A stretch of 64,000 bases of DNA. It comes from Streptomyces sp. XD-27. Its GTDB lineage: Bacteria > Actinomycetota > Actinomycetes > Streptomycetales > Streptomycetaceae. The notes below the pieces were generated by a model. The model was not told the origin of the DNA. It made no database searches and worked only from the letters and a program-made list of their open reading frames with translations. The translations under genes and the position numbers were made by a program. The DNA lies in NCBI RefSeq assembly GCF_030553055.1, contig NZ_CP130713.1, positions 558,001 to 622,000 of the forward strand, written 5' to 3'. Below are positions 63,746-64,000 of the stretch, in pieces. Numbering within the stretch: position 1 is the stretch's first letter; each line of letters begins with the position of its first letter.

Positions 63746-64000
63746 TCACGGATCCCTGATGTACTCAGCGTGACACCCGCCACTGACAATCGCCCGTCGG
63801 AACCCCGGCGTCAGCCGTCTTCCGGTCCCGCGTTCGAGATTTCGAACATAGTTCGAATAATCGTCCAGCCCGTAGAGGCACGGCGAAGGCACGTCAAGGG
63901 CGCCGACAAGCCGCTTGAGCCGTTCTCCACCAGCCTCTGATATGCCGTCGGCAACCGACATCCGGGGGACGAGGGCTGAGGTGACGTGGTGTGAGATGGG
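63746..64000 (-). CDS. Unrecognised partial reading frame at the right edge
   Basis: The frame is open from 64000 down to the stop at 63746 (TGA), with an internal ATG at 63959-63961 (71 residues from there). It has more A/T-rich third positions than its neighbours (CTT, TTC, GTT, ATA, TTA-free) and a DYSNYVRNLERGTGRRLTPGF stretch. It may be the 3' end of a longer gene beyond the window or non-coding. No family recognised. Confidence 0.35.
   Translation of the reverse strand, partial: PISHHVTSALVPRMSVADGISEAGGERLKRLVGALDVPSPCLYGLDDYSNYVRNLERGTGRRLTPGFRRAIVSGGCHAEYIRDP
63841..63857. promoter_or_regulatory. Perfect 17-bp palindrome TTCGAACATAGTTCGAA
   Basis: Seven-base arms TTCGAAC / GTTCGAA around ATA. 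It resembles an SOS (LexA) box CGAACnnnnGTTCG but with a three-base instead of a four-base spacer. It lies upstream of the VOC gene start. Confidence 0.5.

Noticed and set aside
63841..63857. Canonical LexA box
   Set aside because: Spacer is three instead of four bases; recorded only as a palindrome.

Overview
This is a chromosomal segment of a high-GC actinobacterium, almost certainly a Streptomyces or close relative. Evidence: very strong G/C bias at third codon positions, GTG starts, families typical of that genus (SigB/SigF-type sigma factor, LAL-type LuxR regulator, TerD, YidB, DUF2267, DUF4157, DUF2264, NB-ARC/TPR protein), an IdeR/DmdR-type iron box and a c-di-AMP (ydaO-type) riboswitch before an NlpC/P60 hydrolase. 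No rRNA, tRNA, CRISPR array, insertion sequence or prophage was recognised.

Layout. 0-2.7 kb: partial regulator, membrane-anchored Ig-like protein and DUF4157 protein, probably the edge of a contractile-injection-system (phage-tail-like) locus. 2.8-8.1 kb: Mut7-C RNase-like protein, DUF2264 protein, S4 RNA-binding protein, YchJ-like protein, SDR reductase. 8.1-12.9 kb: glycerol kinase-like gene plus a large fused flavoprotein, with tandem direct repeats in the promoter. 13-15.8 kb: unknown protein and APC permease. 15.9-22.6 kb: small and house-keeping proteins, a stress sigma factor, SDR, VOC, YidB and DUF2267. 22.8-26.8 kb: PaoABC-like molybdenum aldehyde oxidoreductase operon. 26.8-35 kb: hydrolase, ATP-dependent DNA ligase, unusual radical SAM protein, KimA-like permease, GH5 glycosidase, MarR/AhpD-like divergent pair. 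35-42.8 kb: ABC transporter, pseudouridine synthase, riboswitch-controlled NlpC/P60 protein, PolX-PHP polymerase, hydrolase. 43-48.5 kb: LAL regulator, Rrf2 regulator and divergent FAD protein. 48.8-51.9 kb: HAD phosphatase plus GH65 phosphorylase. 52-57.8 kb: unknown proteins, a 22-copy heptamer repeat, and an NLR-like protein. 57.9-60.5 kb: zinc-type permease pair behind a Fur/Zur-like box, and TerD. 60.5-64 kb: membrane protein, iron-box-controlled SDR, VOC protein.

Two genome-scale patterns stand out. First, seven genes carry eight single-base deletions, every one in a G or C run and every one repaired by adding one base of the same kind. This is the signature of homopolymer under-calling in the assembly rather than gene decay, so the frameshifted genes (marked pseudogene here) are probably intact in the organism. 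Second, short tandem repeats have expanded repeatedly in intergenic DNA and in the 3' ends of genes (7, 15, 21, 24, 33 and 38 bp units).

Nothing here is a clearly new large system. The best candidates for under-described biology are the NLR-like protein with a RHIM-like N-terminal motif and a degenerate P-loop (55.5-57.8 kb) with its divergently organised neighbour, the GTGGCCC array, the fused GlpA/oxidoreductase, and the radical SAM protein with an unusual cysteine spacing.
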